Both the position numbers and the translations under genes were made by a program. Below are positions 24,401 through 33,403 of a stretch of 64,000 bases of DNA, piece after piece; positions within the stretch are counted from its first letter, which is position 1, and each line of letters begins with the position of its first letter. The DNA comes from Cymodocea nodosa (Eukaryota > Streptophyta > Magnoliopsida > Alismatales > Cymodoceaceae): contig CM072336.1 of assembly GCA_036874045.1 (NCBI GenBank), positions 3,368,001 to 3,432,000 of the forward strand, read 5' to 3'. The notes under the pieces are model-generated. The model worked only from the letters and a program-made list of their open reading frames with translations, made no database searches and was not told the DNA's origin.

Positions 24401-25230
24401 ATGCTGAACTTAATTATCACTTTGTTATCCTAAATTTTAAAGTTTATTAATATGATCCATTATGCTTTCATTTTATATTACTTGTGGTCATTTGTAATCT
24501 TAATGCGATTACCTGTGAACTTAATGTGGTCACTTTAAGTTTGAGGTTACAAATAACCACACAAGATCTAAAATAGAAGTATAAGATATCAAAGTGATAT
24601 TTGAGCAAACATCAGGATGTCAAAGTGATACAGTTTGAAGTTAAGCATATCAAAATGACAATTAAATAAAATTGAAGGTATCATCATTTAAATAACTTTA
24701 TTGTAAAATATAGAGGTTAATGGCAATTTTCATGAGAAAAGTATCTTTATTTCCAAAACACCAAGTGATTTTAACGAAAAACAGGTGCTCTTCAGTGTGA
24801 ATTAGCCGAAGCCACAGATAAGTCTAATTCCGCATACATTGCGAATTTCTGCAAGTTTTCCATCGTGAAGAAATGAAAAACACCTCAATTACAAAAGAAA
24901 CAGAAAAAAGGATAAAACTCCAGAACACCAGAATCTACAAATGCATCTAAATCTGCATACATTGAGAATTTTTGCAACTCTTCCGTCGCGAAGAAATGGA
25001 AAACACCTTAATTACAAAAGAAACAGACAAAAGGATAAAACTCCAGAACACCTATGGAAGACAATTGTAAAAAGGACAAAGGAGAAGGGGAAAAGAGTGC
25101 TGATATTGCCCCGATCTTATACCTCGAGTACGCGAGTAGCGTGGCCGAAACCATGGCCAGTGACGTAGTAAGCGAATGTGATGTGGCTGTGAGGAACCAC
25201 GGGGATCTGATCGCTCTCTCCAATTCTCAT
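444..25230 (-). CDS. ARA1: L-arabinokinase, N-terminal two thirds (20 exons, runs off left edge)
   Basis: L-arabinokinase (EC 2.7.1.46) phosphorylates free L-arabinose to L-arabinose 1-phosphate for cell-wall sugar salvage. Exons (minus): 25230-25123, 24277-24170, 23943-23875, 21047-20964, 20795-20719, 20494-20428, 18746-18689, 18581-18514, 18440-18378, 18025-17972, 17853-17751, 17639-17530, 17446-17327, 11606-11550, 7693-7521, 7430-7262, 2568-2485, 2034-1909, 728-598, 525-444. Phases join without a stop to about 637 residues of a family near 1,000. Residues 17-380 are the glycosyltransferase-like half ([10 protein letters not shown] at 24-33). The GHMP/galactokinase half starts near 497 with [19 protein letters not shown]. 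The ATP-binding loop and C-terminus are outside the window. Exons 15 and 19 need GTGGGT donors to keep frame. Exon 13 begins at HYQGG after a GCAG acceptor. An in-frame ATG at 25338 could add 36 residues; I chose 25230 because MRIGESD matches the usual short N-terminus. The largest intron (17326-11607) contains a whole copia element. Confidence 0.93.
729..1908 (-). other. ARA1 intron 18
   Basis: AT-rich intron of 1,180 bp between exons 18 and 19. I see no coding motif or terminal repeat in it; the short open frames here show no family features. Confidence 0.7.
2035..2484 (-). other. ARA1 intron 17
   Basis: AT-rich 450-bp intron with a poly-A run near 2240. Nothing else is recognised. Confidence 0.7.
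2889..3462. mobile_element. Tourist-like (PIF/Harbinger) MITE
   Basis: A 574-bp, extremely AT-rich non-coding segment. The left end GGGTGCGTTTGTTTTA and the reverse complement of the right end AGCTATGTTTGTTTTA form an imperfect terminal inverted repeat (12 of 16 match). TAA flanks both sides (2886-2888 and 3463-3465), the expected 3-bp target duplication for this superfamily. The left end also resembles the inverted repeats of the Harbinger element at 39,165-45,032. It lies in ARA1 intron 16. Confidence 0.6.
3463..4155. other. Unassigned intronic sequence
   Basis: Part of ARA1 intron 16. It holds one open frame of 89 codons (3570-3839, +) without recognisable motifs. I see no confident feature. 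Confidence 0.5.
4160..5755 (-). mobile_element. TRIM-like non-autonomous LTR element (tentative)
   Basis: Two direct copies of about 165 bp (4160-4330 and 5580-5750) share a TATATATAGAGG box, a segment reading as 'AAT GTGG..ACTAAACCCACA' and the tail AATCATTTATTCT. They enclose about 1.25 kb with no retroelement protein. On the minus strand the shared block looks like a promoter with a TATA box after a 'CCACATTGG'-type motif, so I set the orientation to minus. The interior contains a 290-bp polypyrimidine tract. Terminal dinucleotides and target duplication were not resolved. Confidence 0.45.
4680..4975 (+). repeat. Long polypyrimidine tract
   Basis: About 300 bases almost entirely C and T on the plus strand (runs of TTTTTC, CTCTCTC). 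Any long open frame across it is a compositional artefact rich in Phe, Ser and Leu (plus) or Lys, Glu and Arg (minus). It lies inside the TRIM-like element. Confidence 0.85.
5756..6437. other. AT-rich intronic sequence
   Basis: Part of ARA1 intron 16. I see no gene, terminal repeat or tandem array. Confidence 0.5.
6438..6926. mobile_element. hAT-like MITE (tentative)
   Basis: Left end TAGGGGTGTACATATT and the reverse complement of the right end TAGGGCTACATATTC form an imperfect inverted repeat around 460 bp of non-coding sequence with many 'GGTTAA/TTAACC' and 'GGGTTGG' words. An 8-bp target duplication is not evident. It lies in ARA1 intron 16. Confidence 0.4.
7694..9475. other. Transposon-derived intronic sequence with a short tandem repeat
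   Basis: Part of ARA1 intron 14. From about 8,080 ('AAAGGGGGAGTGAATAGTG', then 'CACTCCCTAAGACCTCAACC') the sequence resembles long LTR or leader sequence of a plant retrotransposon, but no coding motif remains. A degenerate array lies at 9150-9305. Confidence 0.4.
9150..9305. repeat. Degenerate 35-bp tandem repeat, about 4 units
   Basis: The words GACCAATGATGGATA, CTTCACCTAATTGTC and close variants recur at about 35-bp spacing from 9150 to 9305. Confidence 0.7.
9505..9930. mobile_element. Non-autonomous DNA element with GGTGCCTAGGCACC ends (tentative)
   Basis: The left end carries CTAAGGTGCTGCCTAGGCAC and the right end CACCTAGGCACCTGGGTGAC, partly inverted relative to each other, around AT-rich filler. 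A related element lies at 10,430-10,930. No transposase is visible. It lies in ARA1 intron 14. Confidence 0.35.
10430..10930. mobile_element. Second element with GGTGCCTAGG-type ends (tentative)
   Basis: The left part has CATCTGGGTGCCTAGCC and the right part GCCTAGGTGCCCACCTCAA, with a short duplicated word (GTGCCCACCTCAATG at about 10,899-10,925). Its composition and ends resemble the 9,505-9,930 element. Confidence 0.3.
10931..11549 (-). other. ARA1 intron 14, exon-proximal part
   Basis: AT-rich intron sequence next to exon 14. No feature recognised. Confidence 0.6.
12144..12275 (+). repeat. copia 5' LTR (132 bp)
   Basis: Begins TGTTAGGATTTG and ends GATTCATCT just before the primer-binding site. 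It matches 16848-16985 almost base for base except for a shorter CTT run. Confidence 0.9.
12290..12535 (+). repeat. GC-rich degenerate short repeat in copia leader
   Basis: Words such as GCCGTCCACACC, GCTGTCCAC and GCCATTC recur every 9-12 bases across the untranslated leader between the primer-binding site and gag. It is far richer in G and C than its surroundings. Open frames here only mirror the repeat. Confidence 0.65.
12713..13570 (+). pseudogene. copia gag (broken)
   Basis: Starts ATG GCT AGT and reads [15 protein letters not shown], the UBN2-type gag motif, before a TAG at 12860-12862. A one-base frame change near 13,230 is needed to reach the zinc knuckle (C-x2-C-x4-H-x4-[15 protein letters not shown]) at about 13,414-13,457. 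At least five internal TAG codons sit where Gln is expected. It cannot make an intact capsid protein. Confidence 0.85.
13612..16840 (+). pseudogene. copia pol: protease, integrase, reverse transcriptase, RNase H (broken)
   Basis: Protease: [10 protein letters not shown] at about 13,690-13,720, with the catalytic Asp kept but the usual Ser of D-S-G changed to Phe. The integrase zinc region and core follow (DVWGP at about 14,260, VDDFSR, the AERKHR helix at 14,551). Reverse transcriptase has [20 protein letters not shown] and the YVDDM active site (about 15,880). RNase H has [12 protein letters not shown]. The end reads VADILTKGL and stops TAA at 16,838-16,840. In-frame stops at 14,542, 15,625, 15,919 and 16,472 are TAG at Gln positions; TGA near 16,543 replaces a Trp. 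Frame changes occur near 13,960 and 15,080. Confidence 0.9.
16848..16985 (+). repeat. copia 3' LTR (138 bp)
   Basis: Matches the 5' LTR. The CTT run is longer (about 16,948-16,976), which accounts for the length difference. Confidence 0.9.
18747..20427 (-). other. ARA1 intron 6 with duplicated repeat blocks
   Basis: Two copies of 'TTTTTGCATTCTTCATG...CTTGG..TCTTC' (about 19,065-19,135 and 20,055-20,125) and two of 'GTGAGATAT..GCCT..TAGAATTTGT' (about 19,472-19,520 and 20,143-20,190) indicate a duplicated or LTR-bounded insertion of roughly 1 kb. Between them a 'AATGTGAAC.TCCAACT.AAAA.CAATTG' block, common in plant repeats, occurs twice (about 19,137 and 19,337). No protein motif is seen. Confidence 0.5.
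21590..22862 (+). mobile_element. Internally deleted, gag-only copia derivative
   Basis: A TGGTATCAAAGC primer-binding site (about 21,807-21,818) follows a likely 5' LTR (about 21,590-21,806). Sequence resembling that LTR's second half reappears at about 22,690-22,860. The interior holds only broken gag: [29 protein letters not shown] (in two frames), [17 protein letters not shown] and [17 protein letters not shown]. No integrase or reverse transcriptase is present, so it is non-autonomous and dead. It lies in ARA1 intron 3, antisense to the gene. Confidence 0.7.
22863..23874 (-). other. ARA1 intron 3, 5' part
   Basis: AT-rich. A short block at about 23,465-23,620 with 'GACTGGTCAGACCAGTC' and related words looks like the end of a DNA transposon, but no partner end is seen. 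Confidence 0.4.
24278..25122 (-). other. ARA1 intron 1
   Basis: 845-bp intron. A roughly 90-base segment is duplicated at about 24,830-24,935 and 24,950-25,055 (shared words GAGAATTT/GCGAATTT, CGAAGAAATG, AACACCT.AATTACAAAAGAAACAGA.AAAAGGATAAAACTCCAGAACACC in pieces). No gene is seen. Confidence 0.6.
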
Positions 25231-25445
25231 CCTTCCTCCTCCAGTTCCCAAAAATCTTCCCCGCTTTCCTCCCTTTTTCCACCTTAGTTTGGAAGGAAAA
25301 CAGGCCGATGACCGTCCACTCCGCTTTGACCCTTCCAAATCGTTAGCGCGGGAAGATCAAACACCGACGATAGGTATATCGAAAGCGTGAATTTGTTCAG
25401 CAAAGAGAGCATCCAACAATGGCCGCCGTGATCTTGGTAAAGAAG
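25231..25445 (-). promoter_or_regulatory. ARA1 5' untranslated and proximal promoter region
   Basis: GC-richer DNA directly upstream of the chosen ATG. The frame is open upstream to another ATG at 25338, so either a longer N-terminus or a leader is possible. I see no clear TATA box, as is common for housekeeping plant genes. Confidence 0.4.
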
Positions 25446-26795
25446 CTCCGGAAGAGGAGGAGACGAAGAATTTTTGAGGTTTACTTTATACTCCGGAATT
25501 GGGGTAGTGATGGCAAGTGGACGGGTGCGAGCGGGAAAGGTGTGGGAACGCTTGAATGCTTCACGCAGGAAAAAAGGTATTTTGGGCGAAACTCTGAATG
25601 CGTGCAGTATGTATAAGAGTTTAATGGAATTTTCATTCGGTATTTCGCTAATTATTGTGATTTAATTATTTGATGGAGATCTGTTGTTGTGAATTGATGG
25701 GATTCGGACGTTCGTCACGTTTCATCGGCTCGGACAAGGATTAACGGCCACTATCGTTATCCATGTGTAATTTTAGAGACGTGTTGACCCCAAGGAAAAG
25801 CTTCACCATATTCTGGTCGTTGTGGTGCAGTTGCAATCGTAAAATTTGTCATATGAAAAATCAAAAACGATGGAGATTTCAGAGAAATAACTTCTCTCAA
25901 CGATAAGTTTTTAAATTCCACGTACATATTTTTTTTTTTATGAAATGGGAAATGGCCCCGTACGATATACACTGACGAAGAAATTTAGAAGAAAATGGTT
26001 TTCTACGATTCGCTCTCATACATTCGTTATCCTCGCTTGAATATCCCTTCATATGCCCCAACTGCGATATGATAGAAAAGTCCAGTGCCAAACATTAATC
26101 GTCAAAACGTATATGGGATTCTACGTGCACACGTTTCTTAATTATATTTTAAAATAATAAGACCATATACATTTGTGTTCAAAATCGAAATCGAACAATT
26201 TTCTGGTTTAATGTTTATTCTCTTGATGTAAGATTGATGTCTTCTTCTTACCATGAATAATTATATTTTTATCGTTTTAATTTCTGCTTCTATTTTGCGA
26301 AGTTCTTCCTTCCCTTTTATTGATTCTAAATGAGCACGTATATGAGTTCGAAATTGAATTAGTATTTTCCTTCCTTCTAATCTATTCAATTGTAAAATCA
26401 ACCAATCTCCATGTTTTCTTTCACAGGTTATGGTTCGTAACGAAGGGCGGATTTGTTGTTGTTACTTGTTAAAAAGCCATGAGAAATGTAATACTCTGAT
26501 ACCAAAATGTAGCATCTGCATGTACCACACTATAATTCCAAAATATAATCATAAATTGGAAGGAGTAACATATTCCATACGAGTGGTTGCAGAACTTTCC
26601 GTTCTGCTTACAGAAAAACACACATTTCCGTACATGAAGACTAGCAATCAAGCTTACATAAAACTTATGTAACATGCAACGTGAAAGAGTTTTCTGCCTC
26701 GCAGAAACAGAAAGAGAACAACACGATCACATCAACGATGTAGGACGGTACTAAACACCATCTACATACCAACCCATCACTGGAAAAGATCGACA
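25446..26795. other. Intergenic region between ARA1 and the MBD gene
   Basis: Contains the ARA1 upstream region and, toward 26,795, the MBD gene's 3' untranslated region. A plus-strand open frame of 65 codons at 25,419-25,616 begins with a basic run (KKLRKRRRRR) but has no partner exon or family signature, so I do not call it. Confidence 0.5.
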
Positions 26796-29700
26796 TTAGC
26801 CATCAAAAGACCCTGGGTTATCTTCCATTTTGATGGCTTTGCCTGCATCACAAGATGTCGATCTGTTGCAAGTTTGTTTCAATGAAGACTTTTCTTTGAC
26901 TGCCTTCTTCTTCTTCTTCTTCTTCTTCTTCTTCTTCTTCTTCCTCCTCTTTGACGGTAGCAGCAGTACAGAAGGAGATTGCCCCACCACATTCACGGCA
27001 GATGCATCATGCAGCTGCCCCTCCGGCAATGGTGGTTCAGAGCAAGGCGACATAGTTTCCGAAGAATTGGTCGACCTTGGTGAGTCATCGATATTTATCA
27101 CGACAGGTGCATAACACGCTGAGCCATGATGCTCTTGTCCTGGTAAAATGACTAGTTTCTTCTTCATGAATGCTGCCCTTGAGCATGAAACAGGTGGTGT
27201 ATATTGTCAGGAAAATTTTTCCTACAAGGATCCCTCGTCTCCAGATTTGGGTCCAATCCCGGACGCACCCATAACATAGGATTCACTGCACAATTACAAA
27301 AAAGTGCTTTCACTACGAATCATATAGTTATAATAGCATCAAAATCAAATGCAGGGAAACCAACACGTACCACACTACACCAGCCCTTACAGAACCGCAT
27401 GCAAAACAAAGTCCAAGAACCAGATTTCCTTCACTTTTTGTATCACATATCAACGAATCATATAGTTTTAACGAAGACAAAATTTATAAGAATTAGAGTT
27501 GGAGGGATGCAGTAGTACTAAAAAAATGGGTCTATAAAGGAATGCTTGCTTGGAATATGGTGAAACCATAGATAACTTCTGCTGCCATGCATCCTTGTGC
27601 ATTAATGAGAGAAAAAACCTCCATTAGTCTGTGACTCTTTGAACAACAAGATTGCAACTGACGGACGATCAAGACAAAGGAATGGTAAATTGGACAACTA
27701 GCGTTTTGGTATTGTTCATTGTCAAAATAGAGATCCTTATGCTATGCACTTAAAAAAAAATCGACAAGAACAGGTAAAACAAATAATTCCAATAGTAAAA
27801 TGTGAGAAAAAATAGGCAACATTATGATACTGCCTAAGGAAGCTCAAAAGCAAACAAGCAAATAGGCAAAAAATAAAGGGCCACATATTATAGATAATGT
27901 GTTTCAATTAAAATAGAATTCAGTTGAAAGAGAAAAATACTGAAGCTTTGTCACATGTTCAACTTCTTTTAGGTGAGATAGATAAGACCACGTGTCACAT
28001 AAAATAAAGGAGGGCAGAGTTAGAAGTAATTCGACAATGGGCTGCACAAGGATCTTATGGCAATCAAAAACTATACATTATGTGCTTACCTACAGTAGGA
28101 TCCACGGGCCTCTGCGCTCCCGTGCCACCATGATCATTGGCACCAACATGTCTAAAGGATCTCTTTCTAACATAATTTTCTTGTAGAGGCCTCGGTATCT
28201 GGAATGAGAATTGGGACATGCTTATAACTGGGCTTGCGTATTCAGGATGCTCAGACAAGTACCTATGTAGAATAAGAGTATATTACAAGGGTATTCTACC
28301 ATTTATATGTAGATCTCTCTAACAACAAAGATTACTGCTGGCAATCTTTTACTGAGAGCAAAATGAAACTATCTAAAAAAGCTAGCCAAATAATTTTCTT
28401 TCATTGACAAATCGACAAAACTCCAAGGAGTGAAAAATAAAGAGATTCATTTTAAAGGCAGCAAACCAACGGTTTCTAAAAGGAATCAAGTCATGAAGTT
28501 CTTTCCTTTGATTTAACAACGATTTTTTTGTCAGCAGCAGAAATATTTTTAGGTGAAAAGAGGATATAAATCACTTGTACTTAAATGTGTTTAAATCCCA
28601 AAAAAGAAGTAATTTTAGCACGAATTTAATTGAATCTAAAACATACTTCTGAATTTCAACTGTTGATCGTAGCATTTTACCAGAAGGTGAAACATAATAC
28701 CTGAAAATAACAAATGTGAGCATATTAAAAGAAAACATCAAAGATTAATCATTGCACAAGCACTTATTTCATTAGAGGGAACTAAATAAAGCCTCTATCA
28801 ATTTCTTGTTAGGGCTACCCCACGGTCTAATTCATCTGCAAGATTGGTTGATATGATACCTTCAATGCCAAGTAGTAGCTCATATTCAACATGCACACCA
28901 ATAAGATAACATAAAGTACAAACCTAGTGCATGAAGCTCCTACCATTGTGGATTCTAGGAAGGATCCAATTTATGCAGTCTTACCCCCATAAAAGGAGAA
29001 GATATTTCTTAATATTCCAACACGTGGCATGCAGGTCACTTGGAATATCCTTAACGTTTTGCCATAGCTTGCCCTCATCCAGAAAGATAACATAATTAGT
29101 TAATTATATTTCACATTTACCTCATTCATTGCTTGACAATTACTCTTACGTAGTTTGTGCTACTTTACTGATTGTTTCACATATGAACAAAAAATGGTTA
29201 GTCATGCGTTGGCCTAAAGGAGAAATACACAGAGAACGAATAAAAATATCTATGGCAAGCATTGCCCCTTCAAAAAAATTTCATTGCAGGAGAAGAGGTA
29301 GGAAAACATGACAACAGGGAGGACAAGATTTAAGAAGTACAAGAAGGCATATTTGAACTAAGAATCTTGTGGATTTTACCAAACATGAATATATAAATTA
29401 TAAAAGCATCTGAAATATATATTAACAACCACAAATTATTAATAGAAAATGGATGATAGTAAAAAGGTGCGCTTACACATCTGCAAATCTTGTACTTCCT
29501 TCACCTCGGATTCTTAGTATTCTTTCCCAGCCGGGAGGGGGCAGAGCAATATTGGGTTTACCCATAGCCCAGAGCTTGCTGCCATCTGGTGAAATGTCAG
29601 TTGGATCAGCACAAGATACACCAAATTTCCATTCTTGAGACATTTCACAATAGAAAGGTTTCTCTAAGATGTTTTCACGTATTTCTTCATATTTCGTTTT

Positions 29701-30024
29701 AGTTGGAACAAGCCTCCATTTCATACATCTAGCACATTGGACTGTAAATGCTCCTACAGATGGCAAAACTATGGTGGAATGTTCTCGTGCTGACAAAATT
29801 GGAACCGGTGAAGTTCCATCCAGAGTAGTATCAATGGCTGGTTCGGTTGCTAGGGGCATAGCATTAGTGTCATGAACGTATAGCACCAAAGGGTTAGATG
29901 AACATTCAGTATGAGTCTTGTCAATAGTCAGTTCAGTTGCTACGGCCATAGAATTAGTACCATGCTCGTATAGTACCAACTGGTTAGGCGAACATTCAAT
30001 GTCCATTATCAACAGTGAAATCAT
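26796..30024 (-). CDS. CW-type zinc finger and methyl-CpG-binding domain protein (MBD2/MBD4-like)
   Basis: Nuclear chromatin reader. In plants, CW fingers bind methylated histone H3K4 and the MBD fold binds or is related to binding of methylated CpG. Exons (minus): 30024-29477, 28700-28647, 28262-28090, 27172-26796. They join as a 383-residue protein; a second ATG at 30006 is an equally plausible start. CW finger at about 95-140: Cys97, Cys100, Cys126, Cys138, with the KW and EW tryptophans. MBD at about 152-210 spans three exons: LPPPGWERILRIRG, then DVYYVSPSGKMLRS and the EIQKYL helix. Oddities: residues 10-39 and 40-69 are a tandem duplication (ECSPNQLVLYEHGTNSM and ECSSNPLVLYVHDTNAM). The last exon has a run of 13 Lys after KRR, encoded by a CTT microsatellite. 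The acceptor of the last exon (GGCAG before 27172) is inferred from phase. The Arabidopsis CW-MBD proteins MBD2 and MBD4 are shorter, so I give no symbol. Confidence 0.88.
26904..26943. repeat. (CTT)n microsatellite coding for poly-Lys
   Basis: About 13 uninterrupted CTT/TTC units on the plus strand, read as AAG codons by the MBD gene. Likely length-variable. Confidence 0.9.
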
Positions 30025-31190
30025 TCATGAATATTTGATTACTGCTTCACAAAATATTCAGATTCTGAAACTGTTATTTTGATATAACATGCACATCTTT
30101 GGAATGAGACTGCATTTGAAATCACTCTGCAACTGGACAAAAAATTTGAAAACTGAGAAAGCTGCAAATATAACATCTTCCATGCCAGATTGTAATGTAA
30201 AACTGCAAAATCTAAACTCAAGATATTATTCTTAAAAACAGTTCATTCTTTGATACTGCAAATCAACAAGGAAAACCTCGCAGTAAAATGTTTCTATCGC
30301 ATAGAAACCAAAAGGTATAGAACGGATCTTAGCTTTCCATCACATTGATTGGATTAAGTATTTCTCTGCAAATAAACTCATGAAATAATGAAAGAATACA
30401 TGCGAGCAATGACAATTTTACAATATTTTCCAAAACAAAAATATGAACGTCCATGGCTCAACAAGACAACTTTCCATTAAAGACACATTTTTAGGCTCCA
30501 ATTCATACCCTCTGATAAAATAGCCTGCTAGAAGTCCAGTACAACCTTAAAGGGATCAATATGTCTGATCCAAGTCTAATACTATTACGACAAATCTACC
30601 ATACAAGTAAATGAGGAACCATATTTCTAATTTCTGAAAAGGTTGATACGACAAGAAAGAACTGAATATCAGCTATTCTTTCCTCTAACTATAGGATTTG
30701 AAATTTTCCATATTTTTTTAACAGTTCTCCGTTTGTTTTTCGGCTTCAACACTTGCATTGGTAACCACATATGTTAAAGCAGAAAAAAAACCCAAAAAAT
30801 AGAAAGCACTGATCTATGTATCAATATCGAGCAGTAATAGACCAAAGAATGGGACGACTAGAGAGACCCGACCACTCTGTAGCTATGCTAGTTATTTCTA
30901 CTGGAATCGCAACTTATTTAATGTGATATTCTATACTACCAAAGATACGAACAACTACAATCTAAAAGCAGAAAAACCCACAAAATTGTGTTCAATGCCT
31001 TAGATATTTGGCGACTCATTGCTTTGATTTGACAGAATTACTTGTGGGAACATTCACAAGGTATGTTCTCCGTGGTCTCTGGCCTAGAATTCACATCAAA
31101 CCCAAAGCTCCTCCATCACGACTTCGCCACACTTAAATGGATGAATCAAAAGGCAACGAAAAAGGAGGGAGTGGGACTTAGCAAAGTAAA
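30025..31190. other. Upstream region of the MBD gene
   Basis: AT-rich. A 5' untranslated exon and promoter are expected here, perhaps near 31,000-31,150 where the composition becomes less AT-rich, but I cannot fix a transcription start or splice sites. Confidence 0.4.
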
Positions 31191-31199
31191 TTAAAAAAA

Positions 31200-31390
31200 A
31201 AAAGTATCATTTAAATTTAGGTATTTGTAAGTTTTATGATGTATAAAAAATAAAAATCTTTGATGATGTTATTTACTTTTTAGATATTACATACTTATCT
31301 TATATATCTTAGTAATATGTTGTTTACTTGATTATGATAAATTAGGACAAGTCTTAGAAGCTTATGTCACATAATGTTTATATTGTATAT
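31200..31390 (+). mobile_element. copia 3'-end fragment
   Basis: 'AAATTTAGGTATTTGTA...GATGTATAAAAAATAAAAATC..TGATGATGTTATTTA' matches 37,575-37,700, where the same words directly follow a copia pol tail. This is therefore an LTR-end fragment of that family without its coding part. Confidence 0.55.
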
Positions 31391-33057
31391 CTTAAAGGCA
31401 GATATAGCAGGGGAGAAAGAGGACATTGGGATGAAAGGCAGATCTTCTTCTCTACCTTCCGTCGAACATTAGGAACAAAGTGCCCTTGAAGAAAATGAAC
31501 CGACTTTATCCTGGTATTTTGACCGTGGGAATGTGGTCAAAATTCGTCGACACTCCTGCGGTCGCGGCTAACGAGCACACGCAATCTGTCGACCAACCCA
31601 AGCTTGCCGAAGCGAGTGTGTGTGCGTAAAAAATAAAAAATAACAAGCCTGTTTGGAAGGCCTTCTATGGCGTTAACCTCCGCTCGAAAAGTCTTCCGCT
31701 AGCTACGAAGTCAAATACGTTCTCTGTGACATGAATTGATGAATATGAAGTGTAGAATTGTAATACTATTAATGTTAAGTATTATAATATAATAGTTTCT
31801 ATATATACAATATACATTAATTTTAAATTACATATAAATAAGTTTGTACAAACTACACACCGAGTTAATACCACAATACCGCACAACAATGCCGCCCTCA
31901 CACTACCCACTCATCTCACACGCTTGTACTATTCCTCACTTAATCGTTCGCATTGGCGTTCCCACAGGTGTGGCCTTCACCCTTGTCTATATATATAGTA
32001 GTAGATGGAACCTTTTGTAAGCAAGTGTGTTAAGTTTTGATCAGCAACTTAGAAATGTGAGAATTTTCTTCTAGAAAAGGTTCATCCTGCACCTCATAAA
32101 ATCACTTCTGATATCTCTTTTTCTTGTAGTCAAGGTTCATGTAACATCATAAAAGAATTCTTATAGAAAAGGTTTTGTCTTAGGGCATCTATTATTATTC
32201 TAAAAGAAGTAGAAGAAGGCATAATTAAATTACTTGATCGTTATGAATTATATAATTTAATCAAAGATTAGTCTATAGATGGAAATACATGGAAGAAAAA
32301 AATTCATGTCACTAACTCCACATAATGAGATTAGATTATAGCATAGGTTGCGGTTGATGTTGTATCTATTATTTTTGAAAACAAAAGTTAATTATATGAT
32401 ATTTGATCTATAATATAAATAATTATGTTGCACTTTCATTATATTTGAAGTTTATTCATCGCTAATTTCTTATAAAACTTAAATTTTAAATCATTAATTA
32501 TGTCAATCATTTAGGTCATAGCTGCAGCATTGTCGAAGTTTTCCCTTACTTGGAAAGAATAAGAGGATTATCATTATCTTTGTACCATCGATGATAAAGA
32601 AAACATGACCTACTTTTTATTTATCTTATACGTATGTAAGTGGTAATAGGTAGAAGCGATGCTAACCCAATGACACACTAATATATTGTATAATACAATT
32701 TCATATTTTCTTTTACAAATAATGAAATTATATCATTATTTATAAAAGGAAGTATAAAATTATGTTATACAATACAAATTTATAAAGAAATTGACGAAGA
32801 ATATAAAAAATCTATAATTGGAGGTTCACAAAACCATGTGAAGATGGTTTATACTTACATCTAAGTGGATTAGATAATTAGACTTTTACTCAAGAGCATT
32901 TGGTGTGTTGGATATGTGTAAACTTATTTTGATAATTTAGTTATGCACATATATATTTTAATAATTTGGGTATATGCGTACTATCTTTTAATATTTTAAT
33001 ATTTATATGACTTTTGAATTTTATTAATCGCTAATTTTCGTGTAAAACTTAATGATT
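31391..33057. other. 3' flank of peptide gene copy 1, duplicated at 50.9-51.7 kb
   Basis: 'GAAGTCAAATACGTT', 'TAATATAATAGTTT', 'CACAATACCGCACAACAAT' and 'AAAATCACTTCTGATATC' recur in the same order at about 50,980-51,470, so the duplicated unit reaches more than 2 kb beyond the gene. The stretch 32,760-33,000 is a second repeat also found at 34,395-34,640 and 36,195-36,430. No gene seen. Confidence 0.6.
32760..33000. repeat. Dispersed repeat R, copy a
   Basis: 'ACAAATTTATAAAGAAATTGA', 'GGTTCACAAAACCATGTGAAGAT' and 'CTTTTACTCAAGAGCATTTG' in order. The same block recurs at 34,395-34,560 and 36,195-36,430. Confidence 0.75.
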
Positions 33058-33403
33058 TCAATCATTAAGTTTGTCAATCAGTTCGGTCATCGCGCTAAGA
33101 AGATTAAGAAGAAGATTATCGTTATCTTCGTAGCATCGACGACAAAGTTCGATTGAAGTGGGCACGTAAAGGTTCAAGTTTGCGCTTGTGATACATACAC
33201 ACACACGCACATATAAGTTTAAATTTGATGACACAAGTATTTTGAAGAAAGCTTGCATGGATAATGCTTATTCGGTGCAGCGCTTAGACATGATCCACCA
33301 TGTGCTAGCTGCTTATTTATCTTATACATATATATGTAGGTGCTAGTACGTTGGAGCGATGCTCATCAATATTCAACCAACGGCGCCGTAGGTAGATTGA
33401 TGA

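Noticed and set aside
25419..25616. Plus-strand frame beginning MAAVILVKKLRKRRRRR, divergent from ARA1
   Set aside because: No recognisable domain, no credible downstream exon, and no second frame feature to support a gene.
33058..33258. Minus-strand frame in the 3' flank of copy 1 (SIELCRRCYEDNDN), with a partial echo at 51.8 kb, as a third coding exon
   Set aside because: The stop codon of exon 2 precedes it, and the frame is not kept in copy 4; the shared sequence is better explained by duplication of the 3' flank.
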